Shown here: positions 36,694 through 45,905 of the stretch, in pieces
Position numbering within the stretch: the first letter of the stretch is position 1
Layout: each line of letters begins with the position of its first letter
Source: Luteolibacter pohnpeiensis
GTDB taxonomy: Bacteria > Verrucomicrobiota > Verrucomicrobiia > Verrucomicrobiales > Akkermansiaceae
NCBI RefSeq assembly: GCF_016595435.1
Contig: NZ_JAENIJ010000007.1
Location: 62,001 to 126,000 of the forward strand
Direction: 5' to 3'
Length of the DNA stretch: 64,000 bases
Made by a program: the position numbers and the translations under genes
Notes under the pieces: generated by a model
What the model was told of the DNA's origin: nothing
The model's input: only the letters and a program-made list of their open reading frames with translations
The model's database searches: none

Positions 36694-38561
36694 CGTGAAA
36701 TGGGATGGATGGGAGATTGATCTCCCGTTGATAATTCTACCTCTGCCTTGACGGCGTTTTGAATGGTCCAAAGGCGGCGATAGAGCCCCTCCTGGACAAC
36801 AAGTTCTTCGTGAGTTCCCTGTTGGATCACTTTGCCATGTTCAAGAACGACCACACGGTCGGCGTGAGACAAAGTTGAAAGCCGGTGAGCTATGACGAGC
36901 GTGGTTCTTTTGCCATGACGCTGCCTGAGCGCTTGCAGGATGGTTGCTTCCGTTTCCGCGTCGACCGCGCTCAAGGCATCGTCTAACAACAGAACCGGCG
37001 TTTCACGCAGCAATGCCCGGGCAAGAGCAACACGCTGGCGCTGGCCACCAGACAATGTCACCCCTCGTTCACCCACCAGAGTTGAATAATCCGAGGGAAA
37101 CCCACGAATGGTATCGTGAATATCCGCCAATCTTGCGGCTTCCTGGATTTCCTCGTTTGCCGCGCCTTCGCGACCCAAGCGGATGTTTTCACCAATCGTC
37201 TTGGAATACAAAAAGGGTTCCTGCATGACCACGCTGAACTGGGAGCGAACCCATTGACGGTCCAGGTCCTTGAGCTCTCTGTCATCAAATTGGATCGAAC
37301 CCGATTGATAATCGTACAGACGAAGCAGCAAATGCATCAGCGTTGATTTACCAGAACCGGACGGCCCCAATATGGCCAACGTTTGGCCAGGCTCGACGGT
37401 GAATGAGATGCCATTGATCGCCGCAGTTTCTTCCCCGTGGCTGAATACGAGATCCTTCACTTCGATCCGACCCTTCGCAGGGCCATCCGGCACACAGTTG
37501 CCAGGTGGTTTGCTTTCTTCAGGCTCAGATAGAATCTCCCCCATCCGGGTCAAAGCCACGGCTGACTTACCGAGGTCCGTCAGGGTTCTCCCCATTTGCC
37601 GCACGGGCCAGAGCAGGATGTTGAGAAACATGATGAATGCAAACAGAGTCCCAACCGTGAGTGAACCTTGGGAAATAAACCAAGCGCCCGAAAGCAGCAC
37701 CAACCCCTGTTGGGCGAGCACGATCAAATCCGAGGTCGACCAATACCAGGACATCAACCGCAACAGGCGCAAACTCCGATCGCGGTAGAGTTTGTTAGGT
37801 TCGGCAAATTTTTTCATTTCAAATTCCTGCCGGGCAAACGCACGCACGACCCGCAAGCCTGTTAGATTTTCCTGAACAACACGGGTCACCTGCCCTTCCG
37901 CCTCATCCACTTCGAGGAACAAGTGCTTCACCCGGCCGATGTAAAAATATCCGTAAAGAATGATGGGCCCGACCAGTGTGAATGAAATCAGCGCCATCCG
38001 GGCATCTAACAGGAACATGATCGGCACTGCTGAAATCAGAAGCAACAGAGCATTGCTGATATCCACGACCTGACTTGATAAAGCCATTCTCAGCGTTTCC
38101 ACGTCCGATGTGCAGCGCTGGATCAAATCGCCGGTCTCGGCGCGGTCATGATATTTCGCAGGCAATCGCTGGAGATGATCATACAGTTGATCTTTTACCT
38201 TCCGAGCGATGCCGTCTGATGCCATCGCGGCGAAACGGCCTTTTAGAAAACTAAAAAATCCGGCAAGCAACGTGAGCCCGATCATCAGCAGAGCGGGAAA
38301 CCAAAGGTGATTTCTTATAAACTCGGCTCCACCCATCCAGGCGATCAATTGGCGCGTCAAAGGACTTTCCGGCGCGGACTTCGAAAACGCGGAATCAAGT
38401 GTCGCACTTCCAACAAGTGGAGTGGCATAATTAATCAGCGTAAACACAAACAGGGCGAAAATCGCTCTGCCGTAATACGCGCGGAATCCAGACATCAGTT
38501 TCCACAACAGCTTGATTGGCTGGAGGGTACTGTCAGGATCAGAAGTAGACCGGTTTGACAT
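36690..38561 (-). CDS. ABC exporter half-transporter, degenerate subunit
   Basis: From ATG 38561 the product is 623 residues; a frame runs to 38615 but the later Met fits better. Six membrane helices lead to a nucleotide-binding domain with Walker A LGPSGSGKST, canonical signature LSGGQRQRVALARAL, and Walker B LLLDDALSAVD. The usual catalytic Glu after Walker B is Asp here, as in the degenerate half of heterodimeric exporters such as TM287/288. The partner overlaps by 4 bp. A terminator-like hairpin lies 16 bp upstream of the start, suggesting either a transcript boundary or leader control. Confidence 0.9.
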   Translation of the reverse strand: MSNRSTSDPDSTLQPIKLLWKLMSGFRAYYGRAIFALFVFTLINYATPLVGSATLDSAFSKSAPESPLTRQLIAWMGGAEFIRNHLWFPALLMIGLTLLAGFFSFLKGRFAAMASDGIARKVKDQLYDHLQRLPAKYHDRAETGDLIQRCTSDVETLRMALSSQVVDISNALLLLISAVPIMFLLDARMALISFTLVGPIILYGYFYIGRVKHLFLEVDEAEGQVTRVVQENLTGLRVVRAFARQEFEMKKFAEPNKLYRDRSLRLLRLMSWYWSTSDLIVLAQQGLVLLSGAWFISQGSLTVGTLFAFIMFLNILLWPVRQMGRTLTDLGKSAVALTRMGEILSEPEESKPPGNCVPDGPAKGRIEVKDLVFSHGEETAAINGISFTVEPGQTLAILGPSGSGKSTLMHLLLRLYDYQSGSIQFDDRELKDLDRQWVRSQFSVVMQEPFLYSKTIGENIRLGREGAANEEIQEAARLADIHDTIRGFPSDYSTLVGERGVTLSGGQRQRVALARALLRETPVLLLDDALSAVDAETEATILQALRQRHGKRTTLVIAHRLSTLSHADRVVVLEHGKVIQQGTHEELVVQEGLYRRLWTIQNAVKAEVELSTGDQSPIHPISR

Positions 38562-38576
38562 GGGTAATGAGTGAAT

Positions 38577-38607
38577 TGGAAAAAAGAAACCCCGCGATCT
38601 GCGGGTT
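38577..38607 (-). terminator. Minus-strand terminator-like hairpin before the ABC exporter
   Basis: Read on the minus strand, aacccgc and gcggggtt form a stem (one extra base on one side) with a five-base loop, followed by tctttttt. It sits 16 bp before the exporter start and some 280 bp after the TauE/SafE stop. It could end the permease transcript or act as an attenuator in the exporter leader. Confidence 0.55.
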
Positions 38608-38883
38608 GCATCCAAGACTCATCTGGTTGCGCAGCCCGCGGGAAGTGGTTGGGGCTGGCAGATTGGTTAGATTGATCCAGCCATCAGACAACGCCCATTC
38701 CTGGATACCAGGAAACTCGAAAATTGGAGAGGCGAAGGACTTTCATCGGTTGAAACAGATTGGATCGATTAACGTGGCGATTTCTTATTCGATCCCATCC
38801 AATAGAAGCAAGATTATTTACGGAATATTATCGTCACGGATTTTTCTCCACCTGAATTGAACAGAATAAAATGGCGGTCACGC
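38608..38883. other. Intergenic leader region upstream of the ABC exporter
   Basis: Together with the hairpin this makes 322 bp between the TauE/SafE gene and the exporter, both on the minus strand. No reading frame here is convincing. Read on the minus strand it is AT-rich near the permease stop and GC-richer toward the hairpin. It could hold a promoter plus a structured leader, or a small RNA ending at the hairpin. I see no known riboswitch consensus. Confidence 0.35.
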
Positions 38884-39885
38884 TCATCGCGATTGACCTC
38901 GCCGTGCAAGTTTCATGCCAGCTCGATGCAACCATTCGAAGCCCATGTTGAAAACCAGCACACCTCCCAAGGCGCCAATCACACCGACCAAGCCGAGCCT
39001 TTGCCATTCATCAGAAACGGTCCAAACGAATTGACCGATGCATAGGATGGACACGATGAGGAGCGTGGCTTTACGTCCAACCCGTTCGACCACAAACGCA
39101 CCCAACGGAGCCCCCAGAATCACGACGGGAGCAGCAGCCAGCCAGTTTTCAAAAACACCGGGTTGGATACTGGCGGTGAGATTTTTCAGCAAGATTCCCA
39201 GCAAGGAAGTCCAAGCCATGATGATGACCGAAGTCGGAATCGCGATTTTCAAATCCGCCTGACAGAGCAGCACCAAAACCGCATAAAGAACCATGTCGAT
39301 TCCCACTCCGGTGATCGCGGCGACGGTAGAGCCGGCGAGAAGGCCAATGAGGAATCCGGCATTTCGATCAAAGCGATGCGCTCCCGGAGCCATACCTTCG
39401 TGTTGGCATAACTCGCGCAATCGATACAAATGAAGCACTCCGAAACTGCACCACACCACGGCAAATAATAACTTAATGATGACCGGAGGTGCGAGTGGGG
39501 CGATATATAAAATCCCCAACGGAGTGCCAATGAGAGAGCCAAGCAGCGCCCAACGCAGCATCGGCCATTCCACTTCCTGGCGCCTGCATAGGATGAAAAT
39601 CGAGGCGCTGGTCATGCCAACGCTTTGCACCGCAAAACTAAAATCCCGACCCAGCGTGGGTGCTTGTTTGAATAACAAAACCAGGACCGGAAACCCGACC
39701 GTCCCCCCACCCATCGGAGTTGCACCTGCAGCATAGGATCCCATGGCCATCGCCACCGCAATTCCCCAATGTTCCCGGATCGCCTGCCAATAATCACCGC
39801 TAATTACCAAAACCAGCCATCCGCCGTAAAATAACATCAACCAATTCAGCCAGGGCAACAAACGACAACGGTTCGGGCGAATCAT
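38884..39885 (-). CDS. TauE/SafE (TSUP) family permease
   Basis: The 333-residue membrane protein has about eight to nine helices in two related halves. The first half contains AAGATPMGGGTVGFPVLVLLF, trimmed here to the conserved GATPMGGGTVGFP, and the second carries AAITGVGIDMVLYAVLV and GAPLGAFVVERVG. This is the sulfite/organosulfur exporter TSUP family. Substrates known for the family include sulfite, sulfoacetate and taurine-derived compounds; none can be fixed here. A small conserved-looking gene ends 59 bp upstream on the same strand. Confidence 0.88.
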   Translation of the reverse strand: MIRPNRCRLLPWLNWLMLFYGGWLVLVISGDYWQAIREHWGIAVAMAMGSYAAGATPMGGGTVGFPVLVLLFKQAPTLGRDFSFAVQSVGMTSASIFILCRRQEVEWPMLRWALLGSLIGTPLGILYIAPLAPPVIIKLLFAVVWCSFGVLHLYRLRELCQHEGMAPGAHRFDRNAGFLIGLLAGSTVAAITGVGIDMVLYAVLVLLCQADLKIAIPTSVIIMAWTSLLGILLKNLTASIQPGVFENWLAAAPVVILGAPLGAFVVERVGRKATLLIVSILCIGQFVWTVSDEWQRLGLVGVIGALGGVLVFNMGFEWLHRAGMKLARRGQSR

Positions 39886-39944
39886 AAGCGATGCGATAAA
39901 AATATGGATATGATCTGAGTGATTCCTCCAAGTCCATCATTGGG

Positions 39945-40229
39945 TCACAACTGCAGATTCAAAATTTCCGCGCTGACCTTCTCTTCCATGCCTGGCTCGA
40001 TGCGAATGTAAATTTCCTGGAGACCCTTGGATGATTGAGTGACAGCCTTCAAGCCGCCGGAGACTTGCCGCTGGACTTTCAGGGAGCCTGTCCGACTGCC
40101 TGCTCCCAAGGATTTCCCACCGAAAGACCGACCAATGATCACCCCGACGACACCATCGAGCGCTTCGATTCGGCGCATGATTTGGTGGCATTCTTTGGAG
40201 GAACTTTGATGTCGGCCGCGCGATGGCAT
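39945..40229 (-). CDS. Small basic protein of unknown function
   Basis: From ATG 40229 the product is 94 residues. A frame extends to 40484 but overlaps the divergent plus-strand gene, and only the last 94 residues look like protein. They include KECHQIMRRIEALDGVVG, IIGRSFGGKSLG, SLKVQRQVSGGLKAV and LQEIYIRIEPG, an alternating helix/strand pattern with Gly-rich turns. No signal peptide or membrane helix is present. I do not recognise the family. It is the first minus-strand gene before TauE/SafE, 59 bp apart, and may be cotranscribed. Confidence 0.6.
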   Translation of the reverse strand: MPSRGRHQSSSKECHQIMRRIEALDGVVGVIIGRSFGGKSLGAGSRTGSLKVQRQVSGGLKAVTQSSKGLQEIYIRIEPGMEEKVSAEILNLQL

Positions 40230-40270
40230 TGTTGCGGGAATCTTATATCCAGCTGGCGGGCAATGGGAAT

Positions 40271-40289
40271 GCGAATTCAAAAAATTCGC
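40271..40289. repeat. Inverted repeat in a divergent intergenic region
   Basis: The perfect seven-base arms gcgaatt and aattcgc are separated by five A-rich bases. It lies between the divergent starts at 40229 (minus) and 40337 (plus), a natural place for a dimeric repressor site. No T run favours a terminator reading. Confidence 0.4.
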
Positions 40290-40336
40290 GGCATTTGGCT
40301 CTTGTGACAATTTCCCAATGAGGTGATTCTCTGAAC

Positions 40337-41857
40337 ATGAATCTTTTCCGAGCGTTGCTGATCGCCCTTCCGGCATTATCCACGTCCCTTCCTGCTGTGG
40401 AAATCGTATCCTGGAAGGCCCCGGTCGATGATTTGGTGCCAGAACCATTCCACGCCCCGGGAGTAATCCGGTTACCTTATCCACCAGAAGAGTGTGTATT
40501 CTTTCAACCGGGCGACGAACTCTGGGACATCCGGCCGCTATTTGCCGATAGCGAGATGAATAAACAACTCCAGATCGAGTGGATCATCTGGGATGCGCGA
40601 TCCGGTCGTGTCACCGCTAAGGGAGAAATGTCCGACCTGTGGAAAATCCATCAACGGTTGCGCGGACAGGATCAACCCTCCCACATTCGCCTGACCTTGA
40701 GTTTGTATGAGGTCCCACCAGATCAATCACGGCCTGTCATTTCATCCAAGCCGGCTGCCACCGTTTCATGGCTGACAGATAGCGATGAATTCGAGGTGGA
40801 GGCGGCTGATCCATTTTATCTGTTAGGGGCTACCGGCACAGCTCTGCTGGATGATACCAACACCGTGACGAGTGTGAAAATCAGCACCCGCAGCTGGCTG
40901 GGCGACCAGCAGCCGATGACGGTAGATACGGCATTTGATTTGGAAACCGGTGGATCACGCTGGTTCGCGCGCGATTTACTCGATGGCAAAGGAATGGATT
41001 TGGTCCTCTCTTCAAAAGCCGAACTGATCGACGGCACTCCAACAGACCAGATCACGCTGGTGCAGCACGGGAATGATGCGGTGAGCGTGAGCGATGAATT
41101 CAAATCCACTCGATTCCAATTGCCGGACGGACGCTGGGTGCACGCGCTTCCGTTTCCGTTGGATGTTTTCGCCAATTTGATTGAGACCAAGCCGGCTGGT
41201 AAAGGCATGGATGATCCGTTCGCCGCCACCAGTGATGGAGCTTCGGAATGGCGTCCGGTTGGCGACTTTCTCAAAAAGCAATTTCCCAAGTTGGCATCGA
41301 TCGCGCCCCCGGATGACCTGCGTGCCACGATTCCCTATGATTTGCTGGATTTCAGGCCGTGGTTGCAACAGCACACCCCATCCGCCATCGAAGAATCATC
41401 CTTCATTGCTTACGATCCTTTGGGCGAACGGGTGATCGCGATCTCCAATGATCAAAATGACGGCCTCGATGAATTCGACCGCTACTTTTCCACATTGGAT
41501 GATCCGGAAACACCGCATATTTTAGTCACTCTAACCGGCAATGGTAAAACCCAACTGGTCGGCATCTCAGGTCTAACGGCAAGCATCAGCCGCACCAGCA
41601 AACTCGGCCAGGAGCCAGAGCGGCTGATGGAAATCAGCCCGACATTTGGCGATGCCAACCCAGCCAATCCCGGATTGACCGAGCTGGGACTCAACTATCG
41701 ATCCGGCCCAAGCGATAACAGGCCATCGTTCAGTATCAAATCCAAACTCCAGCTAGAGCCAGGTCAGCCGCTAGAGATCATGGGCAGCTCAGGGAGTGAC
41801 GGTTCCGGCAGCGGTATCCGCCTGGAATGCGAGATGCTCGATACAGATACTCACTAA
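40337..41857 (+). CDS. Secreted protein of unknown function
   Basis: The 506-residue product has a signal peptide (MNLFRALLIALPALSTSLPA/VE). The rest is soluble with mixed strand and loop, few Cys, and no known motif. Conserved-looking stretches include FQPGDELWDIRPLF near residue 55 and RLPYPPEECVF just before it. A Gly/Ser-rich segment (MGSSGSDGSGSG) lies near the C-terminus. The product is probably periplasmic or extracellular. It is divergent from the 94-residue gene and converges with the sulfatase with 18 bp between stops. Confidence 0.7.
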   Translation: MNLFRALLIALPALSTSLPAVEIVSWKAPVDDLVPEPFHAPGVIRLPYPPEECVFFQPGDELWDIRPLFADSEMNKQLQIEWIIWDARSGRVTAKGEMSDLWKIHQRLRGQDQPSHIRLTLSLYEVPPDQSRPVISSKPAATVSWLTDSDEFEVEAADPFYLLGATGTALLDDTNTVTSVKISTRSWLGDQQPMTVDTAFDLETGGSRWFARDLLDGKGMDLVLSSKAELIDGTPTDQITLVQHGNDAVSVSDEFKSTRFQLPDGRWVHALPFPLDVFANLIETKPAGKGMDDPFAATSDGASEWRPVGDFLKKQFPKLASIAPPDDLRATIPYDLLDFRPWLQQHTPSAIEESSFIAYDPLGERVIAISNDQNDGLDEFDRYFSTLDDPETPHILVTLTGNGKTQLVGISGLTASISRTSKLGQEPERLMEISPTFGDANPANPGLTELGLNYRSGPSDNRPSFSIKSKLQLEPGQPLEIMGSSGSDGSGSGIRLECEMLDTDTH

Positions 41858-41875
41858 CAATTGTTCACTCAGCCA

Positions 41876-43435
41876 TCAGCGTTCCTGATCGATGCGCTGA
41901 TTTCCAAACCACTTTGGAGGGATCACTTCGGGGACCTTGAACTCCGTGCGCAAGCGCGCGAGTTCAGCCCGAAGTTCTTTCACTTTTTCCGCATTCTCGG
42001 GAAGATCGATGACGTTGGTCATCTCGTGGGGATCGGTCTGCAAATCGAACAGTTCCTGATCGTGATATTGAGTCCCATAGAATTGGACCAATTTGTAGCG
42101 ATCCGTAACAACCCCGTAATGCGGGCGAACATGATGGGCGCCCGGGTATTCGTAATATTGATAATAGAAACTCTTTCTCCAGTCTTCCGGAGTATGGCCT
42201 TCCATGAGGTTCACCAAGCTGCGGCCCTGCATCTCTGATGGAATTTCAATCCCTGCCGCATCCAGAAAGGTTTCGGCAAAATCGAGATTCGACACCATCT
42301 GGTTATTGACGGAACCCGGTTTGATATGTCCGGGCCAACGTACCAGCAACGGAGTGCGCAGGGATTCTTCGAAGATCCAACGTTTATCGAACCAGCCATG
42401 TTCTCCCAGGAAGAATCCTTGGTCTGAGCAATAGATGACGATGGTGTTATCCGTCAGGCCCTCATCATCCAGGGTCTTGAGAAGCTTGCCGACTCCATCA
42501 TCGACCGCTTCCACGCAAGTCAGGTAATCGTGCATGTAACGTTGATACTTCCACGATACGAGTTCCTTCCCGGACAGGTTCGCCTGCTCAAACTTCTCAT
42601 TACGAGGTTTATAGTAGCGATTCCATTGCTCCAACTGCTCATCTGTCAATCCACGCGGTGCCACCAATTTCAAATCCCTCTTGTTCATGGTATTCGCAAT
42701 GGTCATGTCCTGATCATGCTCTGCCAATCCGCGGCCGCTGTAATCATCGAACAATGTTTCAGGCTCAGGATAAACCCGATCCGGTTCTTTCCCTAACAAA
42801 TCAACCGGTGGCTCCCATTCGCGATGCGGTGCTTTTTGTTGGCACATGAGCAGGAATGGCTTCGTTTTGTCCCGGTTTTTAATCCAGTCAACGGAAGTAT
42901 CCGTGATGATATCCGTCACATAGCCATCGAATTTCATGTCCGTTCCGTTGCGGATCATCGGTGGATTGTAATACACGCCCTGCCCGTGCAGGATTTGCCA
43001 AAAATCAAATCCGGTAGGCGTGCTAAGAAGATGCCATTTCCCAATCAGTGCGGTTTGATAACCCGCCGCCTGCAACAACTTTGGGAACGTCATTTGCGAA
43101 CCATCAAACTTGCTGTTGGCGTTGTTCATGAAACCATTGAGATGGTTGTATTTTCCGGTCAGCACGGTCGCGCGACTCGGCCCGCATATCGCGTTGGGAA
43201 CCAAACAGCGGTCGAACCGCATTCCTTCTTTAGCAATTCGATCGATATGGGGCGTTTGGTTCAATTTCCTGGCGTCGCCGTAGGCACTGATCGCCTGCCA
43301 GGCATGATCGTCAGAGAATATGAAGACGATATTCGGCTTCTTGTCCTCCGCATGGAGTGGACTGGTCAACAGGAATCCAGCCAATAGGCAAACTCCCATG
43401 CGGCTGTTATAGAACGGTCGATAAAGGCAAATCAT
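41876..43435 (-). CDS. Secreted type I sulfatase (formylglycine-dependent)
   Basis: The 519-residue product begins with a signal peptide (core MGVCLLAGFLLTSPLHA); the start may be ATG 43435 or the internal ATG 43399, and neither has a good Shine-Dalgarno. Metal ligands are in VFIFSDDHAW. The active-site motif CGPSRATVLTGKYN gives the Cys that becomes formylglycine, so it is an anaerobic or FGE-matured sulfatase of the C type. The middle motif GKWHLLSTPTGFD and the C-terminal FDLQTDPHEMTN fit the iduronate/heparan-type sulfatases. Such enzymes remove sulfate from algal or animal polysaccharides, a common Verrucomicrobiota trait. No maturase is nearby. Confidence 0.93.
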   Translation of the reverse strand: MICLYRPFYNSRMGVCLLAGFLLTSPLHAEDKKPNIVFIFSDDHAWQAISAYGDARKLNQTPHIDRIAKEGMRFDRCLVPNAICGPSRATVLTGKYNHLNGFMNNANSKFDGSQMTFPKLLQAAGYQTALIGKWHLLSTPTGFDFWQILHGQGVYYNPPMIRNGTDMKFDGYVTDIITDTSVDWIKNRDKTKPFLLMCQQKAPHREWEPPVDLLGKEPDRVYPEPETLFDDYSGRGLAEHDQDMTIANTMNKRDLKLVAPRGLTDEQLEQWNRYYKPRNEKFEQANLSGKELVSWKYQRYMHDYLTCVEAVDDGVGKLLKTLDDEGLTDNTIVIYCSDQGFFLGEHGWFDKRWIFEESLRTPLLVRWPGHIKPGSVNNQMVSNLDFAETFLDAAGIEIPSEMQGRSLVNLMEGHTPEDWRKSFYYQYYEYPGAHHVRPHYGVVTDRYKLVQFYGTQYHDQELFDLQTDPHEMTNVIDLPENAEKVKELRAELARLRTEFKVPEVIPPKWFGNQRIDQER

Positions 43436-43658
43436 GAATTCGAATGAGGGTTTTCAGGATTGAACGCCGAACTCGCCCGGTGACCCAGCGCATAATCCGG
43501 TATTACAAAAAAGCCGAATGGCAACTTCTTGAAGATTTCGTGTCATGCAGATTTCGAGTTTCCCCGGCTTGCACTCTGGGTCGCAAAAGGTTCTGCTAGG
43601 CGGACGCCGACCGCGCCACTGCTGTCGGGCGGTATCCCCGCACTTTCCTGTATTTCCC

Positions 43659-45062
43659 ATGCCTCGAAAAACCAAACTTATCTGCACCCTCGGTCCTGCA
43701 ACGGAATCCGAAGAAATGATCGGAACCCTGATCGACGCTGGCACCAACGTTTTCCGGCTCAACATGAGCCACGCCAAGCACGAATGGGCGGCAGAAATGA
43801 CGCGCCGCGTGCGCCGCGCCGCTGAACAACGCAAAGCTCAAATCCCCGTTTTGTTCGATCTCACCGGTCCATCGATTCGCACTGGCGATCTCGAAAAACC
43901 GTTTGAACTGAAACTCGGCGATGTGGTCGAATTCCGCAATTCGGGCACCGCTCCCGCCATCCCGCTTTCAACCACGGTCAATTATGATGGTTTGATGGCC
44001 GACGTGAAGCAAGGCAACACGCTTGTCGTCGATAACGGAGCACTGCTCATGCGGATCGACTCCGTGATGGAGGACCGGATTCTTTGTTACGTGAAAACTC
44101 CCGGGACCATGGGGTCACGCCGCCACATCAACCTGCCGGGCGTGCGCTTGAATCTCCCTGCTCTAACCGAAAAAGATCACAAGGATCTGGCACTCGCCGT
44201 GGAGTGCAAGGCCGACTACATCGCCGGCTCCTTCGTGCGCGACGCCGCCCACGTGCGCGAGCTGCGCGAAGCCATGGAGGCGATTGACGGTGAAGCACAA
44301 ATCGTCGCCAAGGTAGAGGATCAGGAGGCGATGAAAAACATCGATGCAATCATCCAGGAGGCCGATGTCATCATGGTCGCCCGAGGCGATCTCGGGGTGG
44401 AAATTGACTTTGAAGACCTGCCGATCGTGCAGCGCCGGATTGTTAAACGCTGCCACGAACTTGGAACCCGCGTCATCGTTGCGACACAGATGCTTGAGTC
44501 GATGATCTCGAACCCGACACCTACCCGCGCGGAGGTTACCGACGTTTCGAATGCCGCTTACGAAGAAGCCGACTGCTTGATGCTTTCCGGTGAAACATCC
44601 GTCGGTCGCTATCCGGAACGTTGCGTCGAAGCGATCGTCCGCATCGCCACTCGAATTGAACGTTCTGGCGGTCTTGGCTATGGCCATAACGTGTTGCTGC
44701 GCGATGAGCGCCAGAAGGTGGCACGCGCTGCGGTGACACTCGCAGACTCCTTGCCGGAAGGTCGATTGGTCGTCCTCACTCGCCGTGGAGTTTTGGCAAA
44801 CCATGTCGCCATGCTACGTCCAAAAACAGCTGGTTTCTATGCCTTTACGCCAAACGAGCGTGTCTGCCGCCAGCTTGCCTTGACCCGGGGCATCACGCCA
44901 TTCCGCATGGCTTTTGCCACCAACATCGAGGAAACGATCAAACGCGTCGGCGAGCATCTCGTCGCCGAAGGTCTCGCCCGCCCGGGCACGCCAATCGTGA
45001 TCGTTTCTGACATTTTGTCCGACCATTTCGCGGCCAATTCGATCTTGCTTCACCACGCATAA
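43659..45062 (+). CDS. pyk: Pyruvate kinase
   Basis: From ATG 43659 the product is 467 residues. A frame starts at 43545, but the enzyme begins with MPRKTKLICTLGPATES. It converts phosphoenolpyruvate and ADP to pyruvate and ATP. FRLNMSHA, the catalytic-Lys region IVAKVEDQEAMKNID, MVARGDLGVE and the ATP/metal-site ATQMLESMI and MLSGETSVGRYP are intact. The C-terminal allosteric-type domain is present. The gene is divergent from the sulfatase across 223 bp, in which I see no distinct element. The methyltransferase follows by 30 bp. Confidence 0.96.
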   Translation: MPRKTKLICTLGPATESEEMIGTLIDAGTNVFRLNMSHAKHEWAAEMTRRVRRAAEQRKAQIPVLFDLTGPSIRTGDLEKPFELKLGDVVEFRNSGTAPAIPLSTTVNYDGLMADVKQGNTLVVDNGALLMRIDSVMEDRILCYVKTPGTMGSRRHINLPGVRLNLPALTEKDHKDLALAVECKADYIAGSFVRDAAHVRELREAMEAIDGEAQIVAKVEDQEAMKNIDAIIQEADVIMVARGDLGVEIDFEDLPIVQRRIVKRCHELGTRVIVATQMLESMISNPTPTRAEVTDVSNAAYEEADCLMLSGETSVGRYPERCVEAIVRIATRIERSGGLGYGHNVLLRDERQKVARAAVTLADSLPEGRLVVLTRRGVLANHVAMLRPKTAGFYAFTPNERVCRQLALTRGITPFRMAFATNIEETIKRVGEHLVAEGLARPGTPIVIVSDILSDHFAANSILLHHA

Positions 45063-45092
45063 GCATGGCGCTGCGGAAGCTTGCCTGAATCC

Positions 45093-45905
45093 ATGAATCT
45101 GCTCCATGGCGATTGCCTGAAGTTGCTCCCTACCCTGGCCGAGCAATCCTTCGATCTGGTGGTGACATCACCTCCCTATAATTTGGGCATCGCCTACAGC
45201 AGCTTCAAGGACACCGCACCTCGCGATGAATTCATCGATTGGTGCAAGTCGTGGTCGGCGGAGCTGAAACGCGTGATGGCAGATGACGCATCGTTTTTTC
45301 TCAACATCGGTGCCTCGCCTGCCAATCCGCTGCTGCCGCATCAGCTCATTCTTGCGTTGACGGATGGCCCGGAGCCCTTGTTTGTGCTGCAAAACACTTT
45401 CCACTGGATTAAATCCATCACCGTGGAAACCCGGCAGTCGGAGTTCCTGAGCGTTGGCCATTTCAAGCCAATCAACTCCAAGCGCTACGTCAACGACTGC
45501 CACGAATACGTGTTCCATCTCACCAAAACCGGCGATATCGCTCTGGATCGTCGGGCTGCCGGTGTTCCCTATCAGGATAAATCCAACATCGCACGCTGGG
45601 GCCACACGGATGGCGTGGACAAACGCTGCCGTGGCAACAACTGGTTCATCCCCTACGACACCATTGTGTCTCGCGCCAAAGAACGCCCCCACCCCGCGAC
45701 CTTTCCCATCGCACTGGTGGAACAATGCATTCGAATTCATGGCAAAGGCAAAGCCACCCGGCTGATCGATCCATTCTTGGGCATCGGAACCTCCGCCATC
45801 GCCGCACAACGCCAAAATTTGGCCGGATTTACCGGGATCGAGCTGGATCTCGGGTATTTGGAGACCGCCCGTCTCCGGCTTGATGAGGAACACACCCTAC
45901 TTTGA
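45093..45905 (+). CDS. Orphan beta-class DNA methyltransferase
   Basis: From ATG 45093 the product is 270 residues; an in-frame TTG lies 12 bases earlier. The catalytic motif TSPPYNLG is near residue 30, and the AdoMet-binding motif DPFLGIGTSA lies near the C-terminus, the order of beta-class N6-adenine or N4-cytosine methyltransferases. NTFHWIKSI and HEYVFHLTK between them also fit the family. The recognition sequence cannot be read from the protein. No endonuclease or specificity subunit lies nearby, so it is an orphan methylase, possibly regulatory like CcrM. It follows pyk by 30 bp. Confidence 0.92.
   Translation: MNLLHGDCLKLLPTLAEQSFDLVVTSPPYNLGIAYSSFKDTAPRDEFIDWCKSWSAELKRVMADDASFFLNIGASPANPLLPHQLILALTDGPEPLFVLQNTFHWIKSITVETRQSEFLSVGHFKPINSKRYVNDCHEYVFHLTKTGDIALDRRAAGVPYQDKSNIARWGHTDGVDKRCRGNNWFIPYDTIVSRAKERPHPATFPIALVEQCIRIHGKGKATRLIDPFLGIGTSAIAAQRQNLAGFTGIELDLGYLETARLRLDEEHTLL

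Noticed and set aside
38555-38860. Plus-strand open frame in the exporter leader
   Set aside because: No ribosome site and no protein-like composition; it runs across the minus-strand hairpin and into the exporter start.
45093-45905. Complete restriction-modification system
   Set aside because: Only a methyltransferase is present; neighbours are pyk and tex, with no endonuclease gene.
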